A stretch of 8,614 bases of DNA from Victivallales bacterium (GCA_016285335.1 JAEEQO010000129.1:1-8614); one strand, 5' to 3'. Positions 1 to 6,916 are shown, counted from the stretch's first letter. Numbers and translations are program-made. Notes: generated from the letters alone by a model not told the origin.

Positions 1-856
1 TGGCGCGGACGGCGTGCCCGACGGCCTCGTCCTGCTGGAGCACGGGCTTGTGCGACTGGCTGTAGGGATCGCCGGGGCCGCGTTTCGCCTTGTTTTCGAG
101 GAAATGCGCGGCGAGCTTCAGCCAGCGTTCGTCGCCTGTCTGGCGGTAGAGCTTCGCGAGGCCCATTTCGATGATCTGATGGCCGGGCGCGATGCACGGA
201 TCGTCGCCGCCGAGGTCCTTGTTCACGAGCTCGGCGGACTTCACCGCCATGTCGAGCAGCGTACGGTCGCCCGTCGCCTCGAAATACGCCGTGGCGCATT
301 CGTAGAAATGCCCCAGATTGTAGAGTTCATGGCTCAGGTTCGGGTCGTTCAGCCAGCGGCGCTGGTTGATCCACTCGTGCGCCGGAGAATCCGGGTGCAT
401 GGTGCGGAACGTGTAGAGATAGCCGTCGGGCTCCTGCGCCGCCTTCACGTGCTGAATGATGTCTTTCATCTTCGCCTGCAACTCGGGATCCGGGTTCGTC
501 TGGAGCGAATAGGATGCGCCCTCCAAAAATTTATAGATGTCCGTGTCGTCGAACGGCAGCGAGGACGCCGGGCGGTTCTGGAAGTTCGTTTCGCCCGCGG
601 CGCGGCGCTTCATGGTCTCGGCGGCGAGATCGAAGTTTTTCAGCCTGCCGGACTCCAGGCACTGCTGGAGCGCGAACGGGATCGTGACCTTCCGGTTGAC
701 ATACTGGCGGTCCGCGAGTACGCCGGAGGTGAACTTGACCTTGGTGAACGGGACGGGCTGGATCGGATAGTCGGCTTCTGCGGCGATGGCTCCGGCGGCG
801 GATATGACCGCGGCGCTTCCGGCGAGGATCATTTTTGCCATGATGTGACCTGTCAT
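1..856 (-). CDS. Secreted GH127 (DUF1680) family glycoside hydrolase, beta-L-arabinofuranosidase type, N-terminal part
   Basis: The reverse strand is open from the ATG at 856 to the window edge: 285 codons, 3' end missing. GH127 enzymes remove terminal beta-L-arabinofuranose from plant glycans. Residues 1-27 form a signal peptide (MAKMILAGSAAVIS followed by an Ala/Gly-rich end, AIAA), so export is expected. Family signatures follow: an entry strand PIQPVPFTKVKF at 31-42, GRLKNF at 70-75, HELYN-GHFYE at 176-185, PGHQIIEMGLAKLY at 223-237, and the strongly diagnostic HKPVLQQDEAVGHAVRA at 269-285. The family's catalytic Glu/Cys region lies beyond the edge. The start at 856 is chosen because AGGAGA (865-870, minus) stands 8 nt upstream; Met6 and Met9 are alternatives. 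It is divergent from typA and has its own promoter at 962-989. The family call is firm. The exact sugar specificity is not, since GH127 relatives act on other arabinosides or sugars. Confidence 0.93.
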   Translation of the reverse strand, partial: MTGHIMAKMILAGSAAVISAAGAIAAEADYPIQPVPFTKVKFTSGVLADRQYVNRKVTIPFALQQCLESGRLKNFDLAAETMKRRAAGETNFQNRPASSLPFDDTDIYKFLEGASYSLQTNPDPELQAKMKDIIQHVKAAQEPDGYLYTFRTMHPDSPAHEWINQRRWLNDPNLSHELYNLGHFYECATAYFEATGDRTLLDMAVKSAELVNKDLGGDDPCIAPGHQIIEMGLAKLYRQTGDERWLKLAAHFLENKAKRGPGDPYSQSHKPVLQQDEAVGHAVRA

Positions 857-961
857 TTGTAATGTCTCCTGAAATGAGGGGAGAAGGACGGCCTTTTCCG
901 GCGTATTCCGAAGCGGGGCGGCTTCTTCCGGTGGTAACGCTTTTAAAGTATTTTTCAAGCT

Positions 962-989
962 AATATAACGCCGTTTATCGGGATGTCAA
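962..989 (-). promoter_or_regulatory. Sigma70-type promoter for the GH127 gene
   Basis: Read on the minus strand there is a perfect TTGACA -35 box (984-989) and a TATATT -10 box (962-967) separated by 16 bp. This predicts a start of transcription near 955 and a leader of about 100 nt before the ATG at 856. Seen directly in the sequence; activity is inferred. Confidence 0.65.
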
Positions 990-1074
990 GCGCCTTATTC
1001 AAAGAAAACGCCAAAGACGCGCCGGACTGCACAGGAAAAACGCCGGAACATGCCCGGAAACACCTGAAAACGAA

Positions 1075-1103
1075 TTGCATTTTACCCGTTTCTATGCTAT
1101 ATT
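1075..1103 (+). promoter_or_regulatory. Sigma70-type promoter for typA
   Basis: TTGCAT (-35, 1075-1080) and TATATT (-10, 1098-1103) are separated by exactly 17 bp in a locally AT-rich stretch of an otherwise GC-rich region. Transcription would begin near 1110, leaving a leader of about 44 nt before the typA ATG at 1154. An overlapping TATGCT (1093-1098) is a second -10 possibility with poorer spacing. Confidence 0.6.
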
Positions 1104-1153
1104 AATAGATTACATCTGTTTTTCCAACGCTTTTCAGGACCCCGAATCTCCCC

Positions 1154-2980
1154 ATGCAGAACATCCGAAACATCGCCATCATCGCACACGTTGACCACGG
1201 CAAGACCACGCTCGTCGACGAGATCATCCGCCAGGCCAAGCTCTTCCGCGAAAACCAGGAAATGCACACCTGCTTCCTCGACAGCAACGAGCTCGAACGC
1301 GAACGCGGCATCACGATCCTCGCCAAAAACATCAGCGTGAACTACCGCGATACCAAGATCAACATCATCGACACTCCCGGCCACAGCGATTTCGGCGGCC
1401 AGGTGGAACGCGTGCTGAACATGGCGGACGGCGTGCTGCTGCTCGTCGACAGCGCCGAAGGCCCCCTGCCCCAGACGCGTTTCGTGCTGGACAAGGCGCT
1501 GAAGCTCAAACTCCGCCCCATCGTGATCATCAACAAGATCGACCGGCCCGACGCCCGCCCGCAGGAAGTCCTGAACGCCGTCTACGACCTCTTCATCGAT
1601 CTCGACGCGACCGAGGAACAGCTCGAATTCCCCGTGCTCTACGCCAGCGGACGCGACGGCTGGGCCACCACCGACCTCGAAAACGGTGCCCGCGACTCCA
1701 TCCTGCCGCTCATGGACGCCATCATCGACCACATCCCGCCGCCGCCCTTCAACGAGGGCCCCGCGCAGATCCAGATCACCACGCTCGACTACAACGACTA
1801 CGTGGGCCGCATCGGCATCGGCCGCGTCCACCGCGGCACGCTCTCCCTCGACAAGCCGCTCTGCCAGGTCAAGCGCGACGGCCAGACGTTCCAGACGTCG
1901 ATTAAGCAGCTCTTCGTATTCGAAGGCATCTCCCGCAAGGAGGTCCGCGAGGTCCCGTGCGGCGACCTCTGCGCCCTCGTCGGCGTCGAGCACATCGACA
2001 TCGGCGACACCATCGCCGACGCCGCCGCGCCCGAGGCGCTGCCCCCAATTTCTATCGACGAGCCCACGCTCTCCATGATGTTCCGCGTGAACGACTCCCC
2101 GTTCTTCGGGCAGGAAGGCAAGTTCATCAGCAGCCGTCACATTCGCGAACGCCTGCTGAAGGAAGCCGAACGCGACGTGGCGCTGCGCGTGGAAGAGGGC
2201 GAAAGCGATTCATTCAAGGTCAGCGGACGCGGCGTGCTTCACCTCGCCATCCTCATCGAAACCATGCGCCGCGAGGGCTATGAGCTCACGATCACCAAGC
2301 CGCACGTCATCATCAAGGAGATCGACGGCGTGAAGAACGAGCCCATCGAAGAGCTCACGGTCGATGTCGACGGCTCCGCCGCCGGAAAGGTCATCGAGAT
2401 CGTCGGCCTGCGCCGCGGCGAAATGATGAAGATGGAGCAGCACGGTTCCCGCCAGCTCCTCGAGTTCATGATCCCCACGCGCGGCATCATCGGCCTCCGC
2501 AGCAAGGTCATGACCGCCACCGCCGGCGAAGCCATCATCTCCCATCGCTTCGACCACTACGAGCCCATGAAGGGCGACGTGCCCAGCCGCACCAACGGCG
2601 TCATGGTCAGCATGGGCCGCGGCAAGGCCGAAGCCTACGCCATCGACGCGCTCCAGCTCCGCGGCACGTTCTTCATCGACCCGGGCGTGGAGACCTACGA
2701 AGGCATGATCGTCGGCTCCCACTGCACCGACGACGACCTGGAGGTCAACCTCCAGAAAGCGAAGAAGCTCACCAACATGCGCGCCGCCGGCTCCGACCGC
2801 AACCTCAAGATCGCCCCCGCAGCGAAGCTCTCGCTCGAAGAGGCGCTGGAGTACATCGAGGACGACGAATACGTCGAGGTCACCCCGCTCAATATCCGCC
2901 TCCGCAAGAAATACCTGACCTCGCTCGAACGCCGCCGCATCCGCGGCAAGATGCTGAAGGCCGAGGGCGCCGCCGAGTAA
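1154..2980 (+). CDS. typA: Translational GTPase TypA/BipA
   Basis: A 608-residue protein, the normal length for TypA/BipA, an EF-G-like GTPase that binds the 70S ribosome and helps large-subunit assembly, stress and cold adaptation. All G motifs are present: AHVDHGKT (11-18, P-loop), RGIT (51-54, switch I), DTPGH (73-77, switch II), NKID (127-130) and the SG pair near 165-166. Domain II (about 205-295), the domain III motif [19 protein letters not shown] (about 355-373) and the EF-G domain V-like part with [10 protein letters not shown] follow, then the BipA-specific C-terminal domain ending in the basic [17 protein letters not shown] stretch that contacts RNA. The start is the ATG preceded by AGGA (1136-1139), a weak and slightly distant site. 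Codon use is strongly C/G-ending. The next gene, an ABC-F protein, begins 60 bp downstream on the same strand with no clear terminator between, so co-transcription is likely. Confidence 0.98.
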   Translation: MQNIRNIAIIAHVDHGKTTLVDEIIRQAKLFRENQEMHTCFLDSNELERERGITILAKNISVNYRDTKINIIDTPGHSDFGGQVERVLNMADGVLLLVDSAEGPLPQTRFVLDKALKLKLRPIVIINKIDRPDARPQEVLNAVYDLFIDLDATEEQLEFPVLYASGRDGWATTDLENGARDSILPLMDAIIDHIPPPPFNEGPAQIQITTLDYNDYVGRIGIGRVHRGTLSLDKPLCQVKRDGQTFQTSIKQLFVFEGISRKEVREVPCGDLCALVGVEHIDIGDTIADAAAPEALPPISIDEPTLSMMFRVNDSPFFGQEGKFISSRHIRERLLKEAERDVALRVEEGESDSFKVSGRGVLHLAILIETMRREGYELTITKPHVIIKEIDGVKNEPIEELTVDVDGSAAGKVIEIVGLRRGEMMKMEQHGSRQLLEFMIPTRGIIGLRSKVMTATAGEAIISHRFDHYEPMKGDVPSRTNGVMVSMGRGKAEAYAIDALQLRGTFFIDPGVETYEGMIVGSHCTDDDLEVNLQKAKKLTNMRAAGSDRNLKIAPAAKLSLEEALEYIEDDEYVEVTPLNIRLRKKYLTSLERRRIRGKMLKAEGAAE

Positions 2981-3040
2981 GGCGCGCCCGACCGGACGCC
3001 AGCTCAAACGAGGTTCAGCAGACACGACGAAGACAGCCCC

Positions 3041-5044
3041 ATGATCGATTTCCAGAACGTCACCAAGCTCCTGGGCGGCAAAGCCATCCTCGACAATGCC
3101 TCGTTCCGCATCAATCAGGGCGAACGCGTCGGCGTGGTCGGCCCGAACGGCACCGGCAAAACGACCGTCTTCAGCATGATCCTCGGGGAGCTCCCGCCCG
3201 ACAAAGGCGAGATCATGATCCCCGAACGCCTCCGCATCGGCATCCTGCGCCAGCAGGTCGACCTTTCCGACAAGCAGGAGGACGTGCTGTCCTACGTGGC
3301 CGCCACGGGCGAACTCCCGCTCATCCAGGCACGCCTCGCCGAGGTCGAACGCGCGCTGGAGACCGACCCGTCCAATCCGCAGCTGCTGAACGAATTCGGC
3401 CACCTTCAGACCACCTACGAGCACCTCGGCGGCTACGATTCCGGGCACCGCGCCGAAGCCGCGCTCGCCGGACTCGGCTTCGACGAGGAACTTTTCCACA
3501 ATCCGCTGAACTCGTTCTCCGGCGGCTGGCAGATGCGCGCATCCATGGCACGCGTCCTGCTCTCCGAGCCCGACATCCTGCTCCTCGACGAACCCTCCAA
3601 CTACCTCGACATCCCCGCCGTGGAATGGCTTCAGCGCCGCCTGCGCGTCTACACCGGCACGCTCCTGCTTATCTCCCACGACCGTTTCCTGCTTAACTCC
3701 CTGACCGACGTCACGCTGGAGATCAACGGCGGCAAGGCCACGCGTTACTCCGGCAACTACAGCAAATACGTGGTCGAACGCGAGACGCGTTCCGCCCTCG
3801 CCGAGGCCGCCCGCAAAAACACCGAGAAGCACCGCGACAAGCTGAAGGAAAACATCGAACGGTTCCGCTACAAGGCGAGCAAGGCCGCCCAGGTCCAGAT
3901 GTGGATCAAGATGCTCGACAGGATTGAGACCGAGGAGCTGCCCGAACAGCTTCATTTCCAGGGGCGCATCCGCATCCCGGACCCGCCGCGCTGCGGCGCC
4001 GAGGTCTGCGCGGTCGAAAACGTCTCGCACTCCTACGACGGTTCGCGGTTCGTGTTCCGCGACGTCTCGTTCACGGTCAATAACGGCGACAAGCTCGGCA
4101 TCGTGGGCTACAACGGCATGGGCAAGACCACCCTGCTCCGCATCATCGCCGGCACGCTCGCGCCGACTTCCGGCCGCGCCCGCCTCGGTCACAACGTCGT
4201 GATCGGCTATCAGGCGCAGGAATTCGCCGAACTCCTGCCCGCCGAGGAAGCCGCGTACGACGTGGTGAAGCACGCCGCCCCCGGCGACACCCCGCCGTCG
4301 CGCATCCGCGAGATCCTCGGCGCGTTCGGATTCTCCGGCGACGACGCCATGAAGCAGTGCAAGGTGCTCTCCGGCGGCGAGAAGATCCGCCTCTGCTTCG
4401 CACGCATCTTCGTGAACCCGCCGAACCTGCTCATCCTCGACGAACCGACCACGCATCTTGACATCGCCGCGCGCGAGGCGTTGCAGGACGCCCTCGTGAA
4501 CTACAAGGGCACGCTCTGCTTCGTCAGCCACGACCTCGAATTCATCCGCGGCACCGCCACGACCATCCTCGAAATGCGCCATGACCGCGTGAAACGCTTC
4601 TACGGCAACTTCGATTACTACAAGGAAAAGCTCGCCGAGGAGGAGGCCGCGAACGCCCCCGCCTCGAATGCCAGACAGGACAAGCCGGCCGCGTCCGCCT
4701 CGACTTCAAATATGGCTTCCAGTTCGTCCGCCGCACAGCCCCAGCAGCAGACCGTCGGCAAGGACCGCCGCCGCGAGAAGGCCGCGAAACGCAACGCGCT
4801 TCTGCCCGAAAAACGCCGCATCGAACGCGGCCTGGCGAAGTGCGAGAAGATCATCGAGGACGCCGAAAATGAGAAGGCGGAGATCGACAAGCAGCTCATG
4901 GAAGCCACGCCGCAGACCGATTTCGCCGCTCTCCAGAAACGCCGCAAGGCACTGGACTACGACATCGCCGAGGCCACCGTCGAATGGGAACGCCTCGCCT
5001 CCGAACATGAAGAGTTCATGAAGAAATACAACGACGCGGACTAG
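3041..5044 (+). CDS. ABC-F family ATPase (ribosome-associated, Uup/YheS-like)
   Basis: A 667-residue soluble protein with two ABC cassettes and no membrane segments, the hallmark of ABC-F proteins that bind the ribosomal E site and affect translation or, in some branches, antibiotic protection. Cassette 1: Walker A GPNGTGKT (34-41), signature FSGGWQMR (159-166), Walker B ILLLDE (179-184), switch His213. Between cassettes lies the charged linker (about 240-315, rich in K/R/E) that in this family reaches toward P-site tRNA. Cassette 2: Walker A GYNGMGKT (356-363), signature LSGGEKIR (443-450), Walker B LLILDE (463-468), switch His497. A low-complexity Ala/Ser/Gln spacer (about 538-571) leads to a basic, probably coiled-coil tail (573-665), as in Uup/YheS-type members. 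Both ATP sites look intact. The ribosome-binding site is weak, which fits translation from a typA transcript. The subfamily is not settled; nothing specifically marks it as a resistance factor. Confidence 0.96.
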   Translation: MIDFQNVTKLLGGKAILDNASFRINQGERVGVVGPNGTGKTTVFSMILGELPPDKGEIMIPERLRIGILRQQVDLSDKQEDVLSYVAATGELPLIQARLAEVERALETDPSNPQLLNEFGHLQTTYEHLGGYDSGHRAEAALAGLGFDEELFHNPLNSFSGGWQMRASMARVLLSEPDILLLDEPSNYLDIPAVEWLQRRLRVYTGTLLLISHDRFLLNSLTDVTLEINGGKATRYSGNYSKYVVERETRSALAEAARKNTEKHRDKLKENIERFRYKASKAAQVQMWIKMLDRIETEELPEQLHFQGRIRIPDPPRCGAEVCAVENVSHSYDGSRFVFRDVSFTVNNGDKLGIVGYNGMGKTTLLRIIAGTLAPTSGRARLGHNVVIGYQAQEFAELLPAEEAAYDVVKHAAPGDTPPSRIREILGAFGFSGDDAMKQCKVLSGGEKIRLCFARIFVNPPNLLILDEPTTHLDIAAREALQDALVNYKGTLCFVSHDLEFIRGTATTILEMRHDRVKRFYGNFDYYKEKLAEEEAANAPASNARQDKPAASASTSNMASSSSAAQPQQQTVGKDRRREKAAKRNALLPEKRRIERGLAKCEKIIEDAENEKAEIDKQLMEATPQTDFAALQKRRKALDYDIAEATVEWERLASEHEEFMKKYNDAD

Positions 5045-5294
5045 CATGGAAACCGTCGCGCGAAGTCGAGTTCCCGGTTTTCCTCAAGTTTGACCGTATG
5101 CCAGCCATATGCCCAGGATAAACTCTGGTCACATGACTTGCGAAACAGAGTGAATCGTGGAGATTGCCATGTTTCCCGATGCGCTTTTGGGGCTCTATGG
5201 GGTTATCTGTGCTCGACGCAAGGGACGGCGGAAACCCGGCGCAATCCTCGCACGTTGAGGCTCTTGTGCCGAAACAGGAAAGCCTGCGAAATCA
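5045..5294. other. 250-bp intergenic gap at a composition boundary
   Basis: No coding signal is convincing here: reading frames that cross it have no recognisable motif, lack good ribosome-binding sites, and run into the next gene in the wrong frame. An imperfect inverted repeat (GGAAACCG at 5048-5055 with CGGTTTTCC at 5075-5083, one bulged base, loop of about 19 nt) lies just after the ABC-F stop and could act weakly in termination, but it has no following T-run. TTGACC (5090-5095) resembles a -35 box but has no -10 partner at a proper distance. Upstream DNA is GC-rich with C/G-ending codons; downstream DNA is clearly richer in A/T. Confidence 0.4.
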
Positions 5295-6476
5295 TTGGAC
5301 TTCATCGTTTTGTTTCTTAGTGTTAGTGGAGAGAATGAGTTTCAAAAAGGAATGTCTGCCTATGAAGCAAAAGACTATGCCACAGCTGCAATTCATTTTA
5401 AAAAAGCCCAAGATTTTGGTTATAAAAATGCTGGCAATTATCTCAAACAAATATTGTCGAGTGATAGTATACAAAGCGAACAGGACAACGAAAGGCTGAT
5501 GCGCATTGTCAGAATCCAGCTGTTTCTTCGTTCGCATGGCATAGATTGGGGAGACGATTCTCAGGAGCAAATACGGGATATGCTCGATTTCCTTGGCGAA
5601 TACTACGGCATCAAAACCAATGACCTGAAATACGAGGACTTTGAAAGAGACTGGAGCGGTTGTATACCAAACGAACTGGACAAAAAAAGCCGCTCTATAT
5701 TGTCGGGTGCTAACCCCACGATGGACAATGCACGAAAAAACGATTCGTTCAATGAGCGTGTGGACCTTGGTAACGGCATTGTTCTTGAGATGGTGAAGGT
5801 CGAGCATGGCACGTTCACGATGGGGAAACTATCCAATGACAGCGATGCTGACGATGATGAACCCCCACACCGTGTGACATTGACGAATGATTACTGGTTA
5901 GGGAAGTATGAGGTAACGCAGAAACAGTGGAGAGCTGTCATGGGTAGTAATCCATCGTTTTTCAAGGGAGACGTGTTCCCTGTTGAGTGTGTATCATGGG
6001 ATGATGTTCAGGAGTTCTGTAATAAGTTGAATGCGAAGTATTCCGGCAAGTTACCGAGTGGCTATGAATTCCGTCTGCCCACGGAGGCTGAATGGGAATA
6101 TGCGTCGAAGGGCGGGAAGAAGAGCAATGGGTACAAGTACAGCGGAAGCAATTCGATCGGGGACGTGGCATGGTACGTTGACAACTTCGGGGGCAAGACT
6201 CATGAGGTTGGAACGAAAAAGGAAAATGAACTCGGTTTGTACGATATGAGCGGGAATGTCTGGGAGTGGTGTTACGACTGGTACGGCGAGTATTCCAGTG
6301 GCAGTCAGACGGATCCTATTGGCTCTAATACAGGCTCGGGCCTCGTCTTTCGCGGGGGCTGCTGGGGCAGCCTCTCCAAGGGCTGCCGGTCGTCGGATCG
6401 CTACAGCCTCGCCCCGTCGGGCAGGACCAGCTTCCTCGGCTTCCGTCTCGCTCTCGCTCCTGCGCCTCTCAGGTAA
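5295..6476 (+). CDS. TPR-like plus FGE-sulfatase (SUMF1) domain protein, candidate DGR variable protein
   Basis: A 393-residue protein. Residues 13-52 (ENEFQKGMSAYEAKDYAT onward) look like one tetratricopeptide/Sel1-type helix pair. Residues about 60-150 are an unassigned charged helical region. Residues 160-387 form an FGE-sulfatase domain with GTFTMG (172-177), YWLGKYEVTQKQW (200-212), PVECVSWDDVQEFCN (229-243), LPTEAEWEYA (261-270), GLYDMSGNVWEW (314-325) and RGG...GFRLA (353-386). The family includes the enzyme that makes formylglycine in sulfatases, but many members are non-catalytic C-type-lectin-like binding proteins used as DGR targets. Relative to human FGE, the first active-site Cys position appears to be Ser359 while Cys364 matches the second, arguing against catalysis (alignment by eye). 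The start is uncertain: TTG 5295 (AGGAAAG 12 nt upstream) gives a hydrophobic N-terminus without a charged n-region; ATG 5352 would cut into the TPR. The stop overlaps ATG 6476 (TAATG). Confidence 0.88.
   Translation: MDFIVLFLSVSGENEFQKGMSAYEAKDYATAAIHFKKAQDFGYKNAGNYLKQILSSDSIQSEQDNERLMRIVRIQLFLRSHGIDWGDDSQEQIRDMLDFLGEYYGIKTNDLKYEDFERDWSGCIPNELDKKSRSILSGANPTMDNARKNDSFNERVDLGNGIVLEMVKVEHGTFTMGKLSNDSDADDDEPPHRVTLTNDYWLGKYEVTQKQWRAVMGSNPSFFKGDVFPVECVSWDDVQEFCNKLNAKYSGKLPSGYEFRLPTEAEWEYASKGGKKSNGYKYSGSNSIGDVAWYVDNFGGKTHEVGTKKENELGLYDMSGNVWEWCYDWYGEYSSGSQTDPIGSNTGSGLVFRGGCWGSLSKGCRSSDRYSLAPSGRTSFLGFRLALAPAPLR
6342..6476 (+). repeat. Candidate DGR variable repeat (VR) at the 3' end of the FGE-fold gene
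   Basis: The coding sequence for residues 350-393 differs sharply from the rest of the gene: GC-rich, with only 9 adenines in the 120 bp 6351-6470. A fixed scaffold (RGGCW, CRSS, R, PS, R, GFRLALAP) is interrupted by codons mostly of form NNC: GGC AGC CTC TCC at 6366-6377, GGC 6381, TAC AGC CTC GCC at 6402-6413, GGC 6420, ACC AGC TTC CTC at 6426-6437. AAG 6378, GAT 6396 and AGG 6423 complete the candidate variable set, and all nine residual adenines fall in these codons. DGRs mutate template adenines, and AAC codons in the template become NNC in the VR; FGE/C-type-lectin ends with an RGG-W...GFRL frame are a well-known DGR target. The template and reverse transcriptase are not in the window, so boundaries are approximate. 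Confidence 0.72.
6438..6473 (+). other. Adenine-free GC/pyrimidine-rich tract, candidate IMH element
   Basis: From 6430 to 6470 there is no adenine at all, and 6446-6470 is a nearly pure C/T/G tract (TCTCGCTCTCGCTCCTG onward) encoding the last residues LALAPAPLR. In DGR targets the initiation-of-mutagenic-homing (IMH) sequence is a GC-rich segment at the 3' end of the variable repeat and fixes where cDNA priming begins. Position and composition fit; the functional role is inferred and no clear downstream hairpin was found. Confidence 0.4.
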
Positions 6477-6490
6477 TGTGTAGGATAAAT

Positions 6491-6497
6491 GAGGTGA
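6491..6497 (+). promoter_or_regulatory. Ribosome-binding site deciding the start of the repeat protein
   Basis: GAGGTGA lies 5 nt before the ATG at 6503 and 13 nt after the in-frame ATG at 6476. It therefore favours 6503 as the true start, which also places a clean signal peptide at the N-terminus. Confidence 0.7.
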
Positions 6498-6502
6498 ACG
6501 CC

Positions 6503-6916
6503 ATGACCAGAACCCTGACCACAATCATTCTTCTCCTGCTGACCTCAATCGCCTTCTGCGCCGAGCGAGAAACCATCCGTGACGCCACAGGAAAAGTCGT
6601 CGGCACCGCCACGACCGACGGCAATCGTACTGTCTACCGCGACGCTACGGGCAAAACCACGGGCACTGCCACGACCGAGGGTAACCGCACGATTTACCGG
6701 GATGCCACCGGAAAGACCGTTGGAACGGCCACTGAGAGCGGAAAACGGACGACCTACCGAGGCGCCACGGGCAAGACCATCGGAACCGCTACCGAGTCCG
6801 GTAACCGCACAACTTATCGAGACGCCACAGGCAAGACCGCTGGCACAGCGACGAGTTCTGGGAATGGGACGACGTACCGGGATGCTACGGGAAAGACAGT
6901 GGGGACGAAGAAGTAG
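6503..6916 (+). CDS. Small secreted protein of 20-residue tandem repeats (RDATGKTVGTAT type)
   Basis: A 137-residue protein of no function I can name. Residues 1-20 (MTRTLTTIILLLLTSIAFCA) are a typical Sec signal peptide with cleavage likely after Ala20; the Cys is not in a good lipobox. After a short ERETI linker come five full 20-residue repeats (26-45, 46-65, 66-85, 86-105, 106-125) and a 12-residue sixth (126-137). The consensus is RDATGKTVGTATESGNRTTY. The regular alternation of Gly, Thr and Tyr suggests a beta-hairpin or beta-solenoid repeat in the exported protein (inference). It starts 26 bp after the stop of the FGE-fold gene, on the same strand, so the two are probably co-expressed. 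A longer in-frame start at 6476 overlaps that stop. The next gene begins 38 bp downstream with no terminator seen. Confidence 0.85.
   Translation: MTRTLTTIILLLLTSIAFCAERETIRDATGKVVGTATTDGNRTVYRDATGKTTGTATTEGNRTIYRDATGKTVGTATESGKRTTYRGATGKTIGTATESGNRTTYRDATGKTAGTATSSGNGTTYRDATGKTVGTKK
6578..6913 (+). repeat. 60-bp coding tandem repeat, 5.6 copies
   Basis: Units begin at 6578, 6638, 6698, 6758, 6818 and 6878 (the last is 36 bp). The units are much more alike as protein than as DNA: the invariant Arg is written CGT, CGC, CGG, CGA, CGA and CGG, and Thr and Gly codons vary at the third base throughout. The array is therefore old or held by selection on the protein rather than a recent slippage expansion. 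Confidence 0.9.

Noticed and set aside
14..862. 282-codon plus-strand frame at the left edge
   Set aside because: The opposite strand carries an unmistakable GH127 protein with signal peptide, Shine-Dalgarno site and promoter; the plus frame is its shadow.
932..945. Possible LacI-type operator (TGGTAACGCTTTTA) just downstream of the GH127 transcription start
   Set aside because: It has the central CG and a plausible position, but the two half-sites match poorly (3 of 7), so it cannot be told from chance.
1097..2140. 347-codon minus-strand frame opposite typA
   Set aside because: Same type of codon-bias shadow; no motif and no ribosome-binding site.
2210..4582. 790-codon open frame on the minus strand, antisense to typA and the ABC-F gene
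   Set aside because: It spans the ends of two clear genes, its sequence is biased toward Ala/Glu/Asp/Val/Gly/Arg as expected from the complement of C/G-ending codons, and it shows no domain. It is an artefact of codon bias.
5048..5083. Imperfect hairpin after the ABC-F stop as an intrinsic terminator
   Set aside because: The stem is interrupted by a bulge, the loop is long and no T-run follows; too weak to annotate as a terminator.
5164..5499. 111-codon plus-strand frame over the gap and the start of the FGE-fold gene
   Set aside because: It overlaps the TPR-coding region in another frame and has no recognisable motif; downstream of 5340 it is plainly out of frame with the real gene.
5292..5807. 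171-codon minus-strand frame rich in hydrophobic residues
   Set aside because: It is antisense to the FGE-fold gene. The apparent membrane-like composition comes from the complement of Lys/Glu/Asn-rich coding sequence.
6578..6913. Regular 60-bp periodicity considered as a CRISPR-like array
   Set aside because: There are no unique spacers; the period is entirely coding and explained by a 20-residue protein repeat.
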